Shown here: positions 52,838 through 61,425 of the stretch, one piece after another
Numbering within the stretch: position 1 is the stretch's first letter
Layout: each line of letters begins with the position of its first letter
Source: Clostridia bacterium
GTDB taxonomy: Bacteria; Bacillota; DSM-521; Neomoorellales; Neomoorellaceae
Length of the DNA stretch: 64,000 bases
Direction: 5' to 3'
Assembly: GCA_030445865.1 (NCBI GenBank)
Contig: JASUSV010000001.1
Span: forward strand, 1 to 64,000
Made by a program: the position numbers and the translations under genes
Notes under the pieces: generated by a model
The model's database searches: none
The model's input: the letters and a program-made list of their open reading frames with translations, nothing else
Told to the model about the DNA's origin: nothing

Positions 52838-53704
52838 TTAAAGAGTATGGGCTACGAATACCTCTGAGAAAAAAGGTCGTACCCGAGAGGCCACCTTTTC
52901 TGCTGCCTCGGCGCCATCCACCACCCCAAAAAAGGTGGGGCCGCTGCCACACATAATAACCTGTTCGGCACCGGCTTTGAAGAGGCATTTTTTTACATCC
53001 AGGGCCTGGGGATAGAGGGAACAGGTGATGCCCTCCAAGTCGTTGCCCAAAGCTTTAAGTAAAAGATCCCGCTTCCCCGTGTTTAAGGCTTCCAGGGCCG
53101 CTTCCTCATCCGGGCCCGCCTCCTTACCTGCCCCCAGGCCCGCATCCCAGCCGCGGTATACTTCTGCTGTGCTGACGCCAAAAGGCGGCTTAACGAGCAC
53201 CAGCCAGAGCCTGGGCGGGGGCGGCAGGAGAGTTAGCCTTTCGCCCCTGCCCCGGCCCAGCGCCGTGCCGCCTAAAAGGCAAAAGGGCACGTCGGCGCCC
53301 AGCTCGGCCCCGAGCAGCATGAGCTGGGCCGGCATCAACCCCAAATCAAAAAGGTAATTGAGGGCCAGCAGGGTAGCGGCCGCGTCCGCACTTCCGCCAC
53401 CCAGACCGGCAGCCACAGGAAGGCGCTTTTTTAAATATATACGCACCCCTGCGACCAACCCAAATCTTTCTTTGAGCAATAGGGCGGCGCGGTAAATTAG
53501 ATTTTCTTCCCGGGATGGGAGGCCTGCCCCTTCAGCAACCAGATCAATATCCCGGCCTTCTTTTCTGGCTATTACTTCATCATGTAAGCTGATGGCCTGG
53601 AAGATGGTGCTAAGATCATGATAGCCATCTGCCCGCTGGCCGAGCACCTTTAAAGTTAAATTTATTTTAGCATAAGCAGGAACAATAATCTCGTCCACAA
53701 CCAA
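52838..53704 (-). CDS. ispE: 4-diphosphocytidyl-2-C-methyl-D-erythritol kinase
   Basis: GHMP kinase of the non-mevalonate isoprenoid pathway. 288 residues: VPAYAKINLTLKVLGQRADGYHDL, ATP loop LPVAAGLGGGSADAAATLL and CGSGPTFFGV near the end. It is the typical Firmicute neighbour of the glmU/purR region. The start is at the ATG before VVDEIIVPAYAKIN. Confidence 0.96.
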   Translation of the reverse strand: MVVDEIIVPAYAKINLTLKVLGQRADGYHDLSTIFQAISLHDEVIARKEGRDIDLVAEGAGLPSREENLIYRAALLLKERFGLVAGVRIYLKKRLPVAAGLGGGSADAAATLLALNYLFDLGLMPAQLMLLGAELGADVPFCLLGGTALGRGRGERLTLLPPPPRLWLVLVKPPFGVSTAEVYRGWDAGLGAGKEAGPDEEAALEALNTGKRDLLLKALGNDLEGITCSLYPQALDVKKCLFKAGAEQVIMCGSGPTFFGVVDGAEAAEKVASRVRPFFSEVFVAHTL

Positions 53705-53786
53705 CCCTCAGATCAACTTTTATTTACAGAGTACAATACAATTATAATATTATAACCTTTTCAGCAAAAATCCTTTTAAAAGTTAA

Positions 53787-53812
53787 AAAAGCAGCCATTT
53801 TTGGCTGCTTTT
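53787..53812 (-). terminator. Terminator after the FG-GAP/LysM gene
   Basis: AAAAGCAGCC (53787-53796) and GGCTGCTTTT (53803-53812) form a 10-bp stem with a 6-base loop. On the minus strand it is followed by TTTTTTAACTTTT, 8 bases after the stop codon of the 53820-55307 gene. Confidence 0.85.
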
Positions 53813-53819
53813 CTGTGTT

Positions 53820-55307
53820 TTAAGCCGGGGAAGGCGGAAGTTTAAGCTTCTGGCCGCTGTAAATTATCGCTCCTGGCGGCAGCTTATTAACTTCGGCCAG
53901 CGCCTGTTCGCTTACGCCGTGGGCCTGAGCAATAGTTTTCAGGGTATCGTTGGGCCGGGCCACGTAGTCGAAGACCGCTACTTCGGCGATGATAACTACT
54001 TCCACTTCACGCGGCCTAGCAGGGTTGAAATGGAAATTGGTGTATTCCACCTGCACATCTACATGGTACCAGACACCCGGATAAAAACCAGGTACATGTA
54101 CTAGGTGCAGAAAAGGGATCTCTCCGCCGAATTCATAGACCCGGCGATCCGGCGCTGCGACATAAATAACCGAAATTTCGAATTCTCCAGCCACGATGAC
54201 TTTATTGGGCAAAACTTTCTTTTCACGGATCTTAACCCCGGTTACCTCCGCCTCTATTACTTTTAAAATATCCGGCCTGCCGGGAGGCAGTGTAAGGGTT
54301 TCTTGCACCAAAAACTGGCTGGTAAAAACAAATTTCTGGCGCAGCACATGTATTGCCTTGGAGCGGGTGCCGACGATGATTTCCACCCTGCCGTCTCTAT
54401 CCACATCAGCGACAGCTATACTTAAAACCTCGCCGGGGGCATCCAGCTCGGCAACCAAAACAAAACGCCCGAGCTCCCGACGGTAAATCCTAACCTCGCG
54501 GCCGCCGGCAATAATTAATTCCGCCAGGCCGTCGCCGTCCCAGTCGCCCGCTACCAAGGCATCGATGTGCCCGACCTGCAAGGGGCTTTCCCAAATTTCT
54601 TTCAGGCCTCCGCTTAAAACCCTAACCCGCCTGCCGCCTTCAACAACAAAAACAATTTCGTCTGCTCCGTCGCCGTCAAAATCGGCCACCAGAAGGGGCC
54701 TGCCGAGTCCGCCCGCTTCTAACCTCTGCTGCAGAGTCAATTCTCCCTGTGCGTAGGCGTAAACTTCCACCCGCCCGGCCGCCCCTGGCGTAAGCAAAAC
54801 CACTTCCTCGCGGCCGTCGCCATCAACATCACCGGCGGCAGGCAGGCCGGGAGGCAGGACGCCCTGCCATAGAAGAACCAACCCGTTTTCTTGCCGCCAG
54901 AGGTAGGTCCTACCAGTAACGGTAATGGCTATAATCTCTGCCCGGCCATCGCCGTCCACGTCACCTGCAGCCAGACTTAAAACCTGCCCTTGCAGCCTTT
55001 CCGCTTGAGCCTTTAAACGGTATTGATAATTTTGCAGGGCGTAGATAAACACGTTATTCCCCGCTCCTAGGATGATTTCCCCCTGTCCATCCCCGTCAGT
55101 ATCGGCAACTAGCAACTGCCGGATGGGAATTCCCAGTAGAACAATTATGCGCCGGCGGAAAATGCGCCCGTCCCAGCGAAATTCGTATACCCGGCCTCCT
55201 CCGGCAGCGGCAATTATCTCCGGCCAGCCGTCGCCGTTTACATCGCCCGCCGCCACCAAAACATTGGGGCCGAGGCTATAGCCGCTCCAACTGTAAGCGT
55301 ATTCCAT
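53820..55307 (-). CDS. FG-GAP propeller-SPOCS-LysM protein
   Basis: 495 residues. Residues about 10-310 consist of about seven VCBS/FG-GAP calcium-binding repeats (VAAGDVNGDGWPEIIAA, LVADTDGDGQGEIILG and so on). About 330-450 shows SPOCS/DUF3794-like features (LPPGRPDILKVIEAEVTG, KVLPNKVIVAGEFEISVIYVA), as in the SipL spore-coat morphogenetic protein. The last 50 residues are a LysM domain (YVARPNDTLKTIAQAHGV) for peptidoglycan. No signal peptide is seen, so assembly around the forespore in the mother cell is likely. SD AGGGAGGG-type bases precede the ATG. Confidence 0.8.
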   Translation of the reverse strand: MEYAYSWSGYSLGPNVLVAAGDVNGDGWPEIIAAAGGGRVYEFRWDGRIFRRRIIVLLGIPIRQLLVADTDGDGQGEIILGAGNNVFIYALQNYQYRLKAQAERLQGQVLSLAAGDVDGDGRAEIIAITVTGRTYLWRQENGLVLLWQGVLPPGLPAAGDVDGDGREEVVLLTPGAAGRVEVYAYAQGELTLQQRLEAGGLGRPLLVADFDGDGADEIVFVVEGGRRVRVLSGGLKEIWESPLQVGHIDALVAGDWDGDGLAELIIAGGREVRIYRRELGRFVLVAELDAPGEVLSIAVADVDRDGRVEIIVGTRSKAIHVLRQKFVFTSQFLVQETLTLPPGRPDILKVIEAEVTGVKIREKKVLPNKVIVAGEFEISVIYVAAPDRRVYEFGGEIPFLHLVHVPGFYPGVWYHVDVQVEYTNFHFNPARPREVEVVIIAEVAVFDYVARPNDTLKTIAQAHGVSEQALAEVNKLPPGAIIYSGQKLKLPPSPA

Positions 55308-55331
55308 TTTCCCTCCCCCCGTTCACTCCAG

Positions 55332-55428
55332 GATGCTTCCGAAACATTCCCCGTGCCGGGGCGCTGGCGACGGCTCTAGATGGGCTCGCCAGCATCCCCG
55401 GCATTTTCATACTTCTTTCGGATGCACC
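55332..55428. mobile_element. MITE-like element, short copy 3 (97 bp)
   Basis: It shares the ends (GATGCTTCCGAAA and TTTCGGATGCACC) and the first 45 and last 40 bases with the 256-bp copies but lacks their middle. What remains folds into a long hairpin (GCCGGGGCGCTGGCG with CGCCAGCATCCCCGGC). The 8-bp direct repeat CACTCCAG flanks it on both sides (55324-55331, 55429-55436), a clean target-site duplication. Upstream of the comFB-like gene. Confidence 0.85.
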
Positions 55429-55505
55429 CACTCCAGTATATTCCGGTTTTTAATTCGGCGTGCCTGGGGAGCAGGAAGAGGGATAAAAAAGGCGAATAAT
55501 TTCTT

Positions 55506-55844
55506 ATGAGTTTGCCGGCGCGCCGGCCTAAATTAAAGTTAAGGGAAAAGAGGAGAAGAATTTTGGCCCAGGAACTCTTTTTGAAGAATTACATGGAAGA
55601 TTGTGTGTGGGAGTTGCTGGATAAAGTATTGGAACAGGACCCGGCGGCCTGCCGCTGCCCGGCCTGCCGCTACGATATGGTAGCCCTGGCTTTAAATAAC
55701 CTCCCCCCGCGCTACGTGGTACGGGAAAAAGGCGAGGTATACTCCAAAGCTTCCATGCTGGAAATCCAGCACCGGGCCGATATTTACACCGCCCTTACAA
55801 AAGCCCTGGCAATAGTAAAACAAAACCCCCGCCACGAAAGCTAA
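55506..55844 (+). CDS. Late competence ComFB-like protein
   Basis: 112 residues. NYMEDCVWELLDKVLEQDPAACRCPACRYDMVALALNNLPPRYV carries the ComFB-family motif with four Cys (CRCPACRYD region) that probably bind zinc. ComFB homologues are also c-di-nucleotide-binding in some bacteria. The start may be at ATG 55506; no clear ribosome binding site is seen. Adjacent to but opposite the response regulator. Confidence 0.85.
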   Translation: MSLPARRPKLKLREKRRRILAQELFLKNYMEDCVWELLDKVLEQDPAACRCPACRYDMVALALNNLPPRYVVREKGEVYSKASMLEIQHRADIYTALTKALAIVKQNPRHES

Positions 55845-55863
55845 GCAGGGGCTTAAACCGGAT

Positions 55864-56577
55864 CTACCACAAGCTCTTGGAACCGGACTCTGGTTCCCTG
55901 AATTTATAGCCTACGCCGCGAACCGTCAGGATATAGTAAGGGTTGCTGGGGTTATCCTCGATTTTTTCTCTCAAATGGCGGATGTGCACGTCAATGGTGC
56001 GGGTGTCGCCGTAAAAATCGCCTTCCCAGAGGCGCTCTAAAAGAGCCTCGCGGGTAAAAACCCGGCCGCGGTTTTCGGCTAAAAGCTTGAGCAACTGGTA
56101 TTCTTTTAAAGTTAAGTCTACCGGGCGACCGCGCACGGTAACTACATGGCTTTCGGGGTTAATCACCAGTTCCCCGACGCTGATTACTGCAGGGCTGCGG
56201 CCTTCGCCTTCGGCCACCCGCCGCAAGATCGCCTTGACCCGCGCTACCAGCTCGCGTGGGCTGAAAGGTTTGGTCAGGTAATCGTCGGCCCCCAGCTCCA
56301 GGCCCAGAATGGTGTCTACTTCTTCTCTGCGAGCCGTCAGCATAAGAATCGGGACCCGGCTTTTGCTACGCAAGACCCGGCAGACCTCAAAGCCGTCAAT
56401 TTTGGGGAGCATGACGTCCAGGATAATAAGGTCCGGCTTTTCTTTCTCCGCCAGTTGCAAAGCCGTTTCCCCATCGGTGGCAGTGATAATATTATATCCC
56501 GCCTGAGTGAGGTTATAGGCCAACAGTTCCAAGATAGCCGCCTCATCATCTACCACTAGTATTTTTGGCTGCCCCAT
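55864..56577 (-). CDS. OmpR/PhoB-type response regulator
   Basis: About 237 residues. Receiver domain about 1-120 with phospho-acceptor Asp in IILDVMLPKIDGF, LTA and the K of YLTKPFSPRELVAR; winged-helix DNA-binding domain about 130-235 (LTLKEYQLLKLLAENRGRVFTREALLERLW, TIDVHIRHLREK, VRGVGYKF). The ATG at 56577 has AAGGTGAG upstream. No sensor kinase gene is adjacent. Phosphate control (Pho box at 6193) is possible but not shown by context. Confidence 0.93.
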   Translation of the reverse strand: MGQPKILVVDDEAAILELLAYNLTQAGYNIITATDGETALQLAEKEKPDLIILDVMLPKIDGFEVCRVLRSKSRVPILMLTARREEVDTILGLELGADDYLTKPFSPRELVARVKAILRRVAEGEGRSPAVISVGELVINPESHVVTVRGRPVDLTLKEYQLLKLLAENRGRVFTREALLERLWEGDFYGDTRTIDVHIRHLREKIEDNPSNPYYILTVRGVGYKFREPESGSKSLW

Positions 56578-56689
56578 CGCCCTCACCTTTTTGCTTTCAA
56601 CTTCCAGCTATTAAGCCATAGCCAGACAAAGAAAAGCATTTCCCCTGCTTTGCCGATGCCCGGCTACCGGTAGCTGTATTTAATAACTA

Positions 56690-57796
56690 TTATAACATTT
56701 TATGATGGGCGCTACCAGGGATGAGGTGTACCGCATGGGGCGAAAAAGAGGCCATGACCTGGGCGCCAACCTGGATCTGGGCCTGCTTTAAAGCAGGGGT
56801 GCTTACCAGGGCCAAAAGGGTTAAACCGCCACAATCGAGCTCCACCCTTTGCAGGCCGCTTTGAGGCAAAATGCGCACCACCCTCCCCGGCAAAATATTA
56901 GCCTTCTTCGGTAGGGTGGCTGCGCCTGGCGACCAAAGAACAATTTCCTCCGGGCGAAGGCAGACGTTAACCGGCCCGCTTGCCCGGCAGCAGCTCAAAA
57001 AGCGTTGGCCGCTGGCAAGTTCCACCCGGACAGGTCCTGAGCCGTCAAGATGGGCTACGCCGGGAAAGATATTGCTGACGCCTACCAGCCTGGCTAGTTC
57101 CAATGAAGAAGGGTGGTTTAAAATCTCTTCCGGGCTACCAACCTGAACCAGCCGGCCTGAGATGAGGGCTGCTACCCGGTGGGCCAGAAAAGGCAATTCG
57201 GTGAAATCGTGGGTAACAAATACGGCGGTAATACCCGTCTGGCGCAAGATTTCTTTTAATTCATAAAGCAGGTTAAGGCGTGTGGGGGCATCCAGGGAAG
57301 CGAAGGGCTCGTCGAGGAAAAGCGCTTCCGGTTCCAGGGCCAGGGCCCGCGCCAGACTAACCCGCTGCGCCTCCCCGCCGGAAAGTTCATGGGGCCGCCG
57401 CCCGGCCAGGTGGGCTATGCCCAGCAAATGGAGCCATTTCTCTACCCTTTCTTTTATTTCCCGTCGCGGTAGGCCGCGGAACCTTAAACCTGCGGCCACA
57501 TTGGCGAAAACAGAGGTATTCAACAGCAGGGGCTCCTGGAAGACGACGGCCAGGCGCCGGCGCCAGCGCAGGAGTTCATCCCGGCGGTAAAAGACGCGCT
57601 GGCCGGCAAAAAAAACTTCACCTTTCCCCGGCTTTTCCAGCAGGGACAGAACCATCAGCAGGGTGCTCTTGCCGGCGCCGTTAGGACCGATCAGGGCCAG
57701 GACCTCGCCCTCTTTTACCTCCAGCTCTTTCAATGCCAGGACGGACCGGCCTCCCTTGACTACTTCCAGGTTTTGTACCCGTAAAGAAAGGCTCAA
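56690..57796 (-). CDS. tupC: Tungstate/molybdate ABC transporter ATP-binding protein
   Basis: 368 residues: ABC ATPase about 1-235 with GPNGAGKSTL, LSGGEAQRVSLARAL, ALFLDEPFASLD and VTHDF, followed by a TOBE-type oxyanion-binding domain about 265-355. The stop of the permease gene overlaps the start here. Energises TupB-TupA import of tungstate; molybdate cannot be ruled out by sequence. Confidence 0.92.
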   Translation of the reverse strand: MSLSLRVQNLEVVKGGRSVLALKELEVKEGEVLALIGPNGAGKSTLLMVLSLLEKPGKGEVFFAGQRVFYRRDELLRWRRRLAVVFQEPLLLNTSVFANVAAGLRFRGLPRREIKERVEKWLHLLGIAHLAGRRPHELSGGEAQRVSLARALALEPEALFLDEPFASLDAPTRLNLLYELKEILRQTGITAVFVTHDFTELPFLAHRVAALISGRLVQVGSPEEILNHPSSLELARLVGVSNIFPGVAHLDGSGPVRVELASGQRFLSCCRASGPVNVCLRPEEIVLWSPGAATLPKKANILPGRVVRILPQSGLQRVELDCGGLTLLALVSTPALKQAQIQVGAQVMASFSPHAVHLIPGSAHHKML

Positions 57797-58491
57797 GCCG
57801 ACCGCCTCCCCTGCTGTAAAATGGTCAGTGCAGCCGTAACGGTAAAGGCCATGCCTAAAAGAATAAAGCTCAAGGCCAACGCCAGATCAAATTCGCCCCG
57901 AGATACCGCCAGGACGGTTGCGGTGGTCAAAACGCGGGTGTAATGCAAAATATTGCCGCCCACCATCATGGCCGCGCCCACTTCAGAAATTACGCCGCCG
58001 AAACCGGCAATAACGGCGGCCAGCAGCCCCAGGCGGGCCTCCTTGAGCATGGTCAGCAAAGCCTGCCAGGGGGAGGCCCCCAGAGCCAAAATCTGAAGCC
58101 TCAGCTTGGGCGGGAGCTGCTGGAGGGCGGCCATAGAGAGGCCGGCTACCAGCGGCGAAGCGATGACCGACTGGGCAATAATCATGGCCACGGGGGTATA
58201 AATCAAACCCAGGCGGCCCAGGGGGCCCGTCCGCCACAGGAGGAAACTGACCCAGATGCCCACCACCACCGGCGGGAGCCCCATGAAGGTATTAACCAGA
58301 CTTATGGCCAGGCGGCGGCCTGGAAAACGATAGAGGGCCAGAAAAGTACCTACGGGCACTCCTATAAGGATACTAATTAAAGTAGCCGCCCCGCAGACCT
58401 TTAAGGTAAGCCAGACTATCTCCAGGACTTCCGGGTCAAAGCTGATAAGAAGTTTAAAGGCCTGCGCCAGCCCTTCCCAGACAACTCCCAC
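57793..58491 (-). CDS. tupB: Tungstate ABC transporter permease
   Basis: 232 residues with six membrane helices and the EAA loop region LGASPWQALLTMLKEARLGLLAAVIAGFG. The GMPPVVVGIW-type start of the second helix (FMGLPPVVVGIWVSFLL) is typical of TupB/ModB proteins. Between tupA (17-base gap) and tupC (4-base overlap). Confidence 0.92.
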   Translation of the reverse strand: MGVVWEGLAQAFKLLISFDPEVLEIVWLTLKVCGAATLISILIGVPVGTFLALYRFPGRRLAISLVNTFMGLPPVVVGIWVSFLLWRTGPLGRLGLIYTPVAMIIAQSVIASPLVAGLSMAALQQLPPKLRLQILALGASPWQALLTMLKEARLGLLAAVIAGFGGVISEVGAAMMVGGNILHYTRVLTTATVLAVSRGEFDLALALSFILLGMAFTVTAALTILQQGRRSA

Positions 58492-58508
58492 CGCCTGGCG
58501 CCTCCCCG

Positions 58509-59462
58509 CTACTGCCCCAGTTTACTCTCATCCTTGCCGGCGTCGGGAAAGAAGAGGGGCTGGCCGTATTTATCCACGCCGAATTCGCCGATAATCTTCT
58601 GGGTTTCTGGTGAAATCATAAACTCGACAAAAGCCTTAGCCCCTTCGGCATTGATAGGCAGGTTAGGAAATTTTTCCGGGTTAACCTGCATGACGTGATA
58701 AATATTTAGCAGCGATTTTTCGCCTTCTACCAAAATCTCGAGATGCAGATTCTTCTTTGCAGCCAGGTAGGTGCCGCGGTCGGTCAAGGTATAACCCGCC
58801 TTCTCAGAAGCAATGTTTAATGTTTGACCCATACCGGCGCCGGCTTCCTGGTACCATTTCCCCTGGGGCTCGATGTTGGCTTCTTTCCAAAGCTCTTTTT
58901 CCTTCTTATGCGTGCCGGAATCGTCGCCGCGGGAAATAAAGAGGGCCTGTTTCTGGGCGATTTTCGCCAGGGCTTCGCTGGCCTTTTTGCTGCCCTTGAT
59001 GCCGGCCGGATCGGAGGGCGGTCCAACTATAATGAAGTCGTTGTGCATGACGAGCCGGCGGTTAATGACCGTGCCTTTTTGCACTAGTTCCATTTCCGCA
59101 GCCGGAGCATGCACCAAGAGCACGTCGGCATTGCCCTGATCTCCCATGGCCAGGGCCTGTCCGGTGCCGACGGCGCTGGTCTTGACGCGGTAGCCCGTCT
59201 GCTTTTCAAATAGGGGGATGAGCACGTCGAGCAGTCCGCTGTCTACGGTGCTAGTTGTGGTGGCCAGGATCAGATCTCGAGGTTGACTTCCTTTGGCTTC
59301 GGTCTTACCCTGCTCGGCAGGACGGGCCGCTTGGCTCCCTGCCGCTGCAGAGCCCGTTCCTGTTGCCTTACCTCCCCCCTGGCCGCACCCGGCCGTTAGA
59401 GTAAAGGCGAAAATTAAAGCTAAAATTATAGCCAGCAGCTTACTCCTGGAAAACACTTGCAT
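58509..59462 (-). CDS. tupA: Tungstate-binding lipoprotein TupA
   Basis: About 317 residues. Lipoprotein signal (ALIFAFTLTAGCGQ; Cys about 24), an Ala/Gly linker, then the TupA domain starting LILATTTSTVDSGLLDVLIP, the family's tungstate-loop signature, and DVLLVHAPAAE, FISRGDDSGTH, and GYTLTDRGTY. ATG 59462 has GAAAGGAG upstream; the longer in-frame start adds a non-native segment. Tungstate is used by aldehyde and formate dehydrogenases of anaerobes. Confidence 0.95.
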   Translation of the reverse strand: MQVFSRSKLLAIILALIFAFTLTAGCGQGGGKATGTGSAAAGSQAARPAEQGKTEAKGSQPRDLILATTTSTVDSGLLDVLIPLFEKQTGYRVKTSAVGTGQALAMGDQGNADVLLVHAPAAEMELVQKGTVINRRLVMHNDFIIVGPPSDPAGIKGSKKASEALAKIAQKQALFISRGDDSGTHKKEKELWKEANIEPQGKWYQEAGAGMGQTLNIASEKAGYTLTDRGTYLAAKKNLHLEILVEGEKSLLNIYHVMQVNPEKFPNLPINAEGAKAFVEFMISPETQKIIGEFGVDKYGQPLFFPDAGKDESKLGQ

Positions 59463-59554
59463 TAAACTCCTTTCGCCATTATGCTTATAAAAACTTAACG
59501 CCTGTTTAAAGGAAGAGGGTTTATTAAAGCACAACGCCTTTTCAAAAATTAGCT

Positions 59555-59890
59555 CTAACCGAAATATGCTTGATAACACGCCTTAATAGCCTTATCCACC
59601 TCCCGCCGGAAAAGGTTATATTTCTCCATCAACTCCCTCCCCTCTTTGGTGAGCTCGGCCCCGCCACCGTCCTCGCCACCAGTGCGGGTAACCAGAAGAT
59701 CGATGCCCAACCTTTCTTCGGCTTTTTTTACCCGGCCCCAAGCCTGACGGTAAGACATGTGCAGGCTCTGCGCCGCCCGGTTAATGGAACCGAGCCGGTC
59801 TATCTCACGTAAAAGCGAGAAAAGGCCGTCGCCAAAAACGTGCTCTCCTTCTTCCAACCAGACCTTGTAGCGCACCTGCAAGTTCGCCAT
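59555..59890 (-). CDS. ModE-type (LysR-like HTH) regulator, short form
   Basis: About 111 residues: ModE N-terminal winged helix only (LLREIDRLGSINRAAQSLHMSYRQAWGRVKKAEERLGIDLLVTRTGGEDGGGAELT-type pattern, shown here in part). The molybdate-binding C-terminal domain is absent. ATG 59890 follows the MOT1 stop; a longer frame to 59998 overlaps that gene. It is well placed to control tupABC and the permease. Possible operators are the direct repeats at 61163-61281. Confidence 0.9.
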   Translation of the reverse strand: MANLQVRYKVWLEEGEHVFGDGLFSLLREIDRLGSINRAAQSLHMSYRQAWGRVKKAEERLGIDLLVTRTGGEDGGGAELTKEGRELMEKYNLFRREVDKAIKACYQAYFG

Positions 59891-59922
59891 CCCCCAGGAA
59901 AATCTATTTTGCGTTGTTGGAT

Positions 59923-61095
59923 TTAAAGCCTTACCCAGCCTCTCTCCAGGGCCGCATTCAATAATAGTCCCGCCAGAAAGGCTACCCCCATATTCCACAT
60001 AGCAAAACCGGTGGTTACTAAAGTCACATAAAAATCCTGCCTGCCCGCTCCATCCGGCCTCGCCGTTAAGGCCAGTTCCGCCCCGGCAAAAAATAGAATA
60101 ACCCCAAGGATGGCCGGAGGGAATAGCTGAAAAAGCGTATTAACGCCACGGCTAAAAAAGAGGGCGACTATAATAACCAGGGAGCCAAGGATAACCAAGG
60201 CCCCACCGGTCCGGGCGCCGAAACGCACGTGGCCGGCCATACCCCCGGCCCCGTGGCACATGGGCACCCCTCCAAAGATGGGGGCCACCAGGTTCATCAA
60301 CCCGGTGGAAAGGGCAATTTTACGTTCGGTTACGGGGCGGCAAGGGAAGAGTTGGTTATTTTCAGCTACAATGGCGATGACGGCATTGCCGAGGGTTAAA
60401 GGGACTTGCGGCAGGGCCAGGAACAGCGACCCCTTGACCAGGTCGGGCCAAGTCAACTGGGGCAGGGTAAATGGCGGCAGGCGAAGGCCCATACCCTGCT
60501 TTAAATCGGTTATCACGGCCGGGTTGGAAACAAGGCTGCTGGTAACCCCTAAAGCCAGCAACAAAAACATGACCGGAAATCTGCGGTTGCCCAGCAGGGC
60601 AAAGGCAAGGATTAGGGCAACAACTGCCACAAAGGGGCTGGCCTGCATAGACCGCATGCCCTCCGTCATAAAACTCAGCCCCAGGCCCAAGACGATACCC
60701 TGGACCACCGGCTTTTTGGCCAGGGCCGCCACCCGGCCGACAATACCGGTAAGGCCCAGAACCAACCACACCAGCCCCGTAAAAAAGCCGGCACCCCATA
60801 CGGCTGCAGGTGAAAACCCCCCTGCCTGAGCAACCGAGGCAGCGCCGATAGCCTTCATGGGCTGGATGGGTATGGGCGTCTTGTAAAACAAACCGGCGGC
60901 GATCTTGGCAACGCCAAACATGAAAAGGAGGCCGGCAGGATCGATCTTGAGAATGTTTATGTAGGCCAGCACGAAAGGAATAAGCGTGCCCAGGTCGCCG
61001 AAAGCCCCGGCCCACTCCATCAGGTCATAGCGGTTACCGGAGAAAAATGAAGCCCATTCTTTATTGCGGGAGCGACTATACTCCATACTCTGCAA
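59923..61095 (-). CDS. MOT1-type molybdate/sulfate permease
   Basis: 390 residues with about ten helices. EWAGAFGDLGTLIPFVLAY and PIPIQPMKAIGAASVAQ are the molybdate-transporter (MFS_MOT1, SulP-related) signature sequences; GGVPMCHGAGGMAGHVRFGARTGG also matches. It moves molybdate or sulfate across the cytoplasmic membrane. The first gene of the Mo/W group, read from the promoter at 61205-61234. The start could be 61086 (MEYSRS). Confidence 0.92.
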   Translation of the reverse strand: MQSMEYSRSRNKEWASFFSGNRYDLMEWAGAFGDLGTLIPFVLAYINILKIDPAGLLFMFGVAKIAAGLFYKTPIPIQPMKAIGAASVAQAGGFSPAAVWGAGFFTGLVWLVLGLTGIVGRVAALAKKPVVQGIVLGLGLSFMTEGMRSMQASPFVAVVALILAFALLGNRRFPVMFLLLALGVTSSLVSNPAVITDLKQGMGLRLPPFTLPQLTWPDLVKGSLFLALPQVPLTLGNAVIAIVAENNQLFPCRPVTERKIALSTGLMNLVAPIFGGVPMCHGAGGMAGHVRFGARTGGALVILGSLVIIVALFFSRGVNTLFQLFPPAILGVILFFAGAELALTARPDGAGRQDFYVTLVTTGFAMWNMGVAFLAGLLLNAALERGWVRL

Positions 61096-61162
61096 GCTCG
61101 CTTAAACTACCTTCCTAAAGATGCTTGCGGGCGCCAACGTTATAGTTTTGAAAGCATAACGG

Positions 61163-61198
61163 TTGCAGCAACTAATTCCCTGAGACATGAATATCATG
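61163..61198. repeat. Direct repeat unit 1 near the MOT1 promoter
   Basis: A 36-bp unit with core CAACTAATTCCC, 29 of 36 bases identical to unit 2 (61246-61281), one unit length of 83 bases apart. This copy lies between the start of transcription and the MOT1 gene. A likely regulator site. Confidence 0.65.
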
Positions 61199-61204
61199 CC
61201 TATG

Positions 61205-61234
61205 ATTATAAACTACCAAATATAGTAATGTCAA
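61205..61234 (-). promoter_or_regulatory. Consensus SigA promoter for the Mo/W operon
   Basis: On the minus strand TTGACA (61229-61234) and TATAAT (61205-61210), both perfect matches, are 18 bases apart. It lies about 110 bases upstream of the MOT1 gene with one direct repeat on each side. Confidence 0.8.
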
Positions 61235-61245
61235 GGTTGCAACAA

Positions 61246-61281
61246 CTGCAACAACTAATTCCCCGAATCGTGAACATCATG
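61246..61281. repeat. Direct repeat unit 2 near the MOT1 promoter
   Basis: Partner of the 61163-61198 unit, lying just upstream of the -35 box. Both are in the same orientation and end in AACATCATG or AATATCATG. Conserved spacing around a perfect promoter suggests an activator/repressor site pair rather than chance. Confidence 0.65.
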
Positions 61282-61335
61282 ACTCCTTTGGGACAATACC
61301 TTTAAGAAGTAACTCTACTCGCCCCTCCAAGTTCT

Positions 61336-61399
61336 TCTTGACATTTGCCAAAAAGCAATATAAGATGATTTTAGCTATATATGTTATTAGCATATATAG
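61336..61399 (+). promoter_or_regulatory. Promoter with 25-bp palindromic operator
   Basis: TTGACA (61339-61344) and, 17 bases on, TAAGAT (or TATAAG at 15) form a promoter-like pair. Behind it is the perfect palindrome CTATATATG, TTATTAG, CATATATAG (61375-61399), at the expected start of transcription. ATGT-centred symmetry is usual for PadR operators, and a padR gene is convergent 240 bases away. Confidence 0.7.
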
Positions 61400-61425
61400 G
61401 TCAAACTTAGAGAGGAGGAGCTTCA

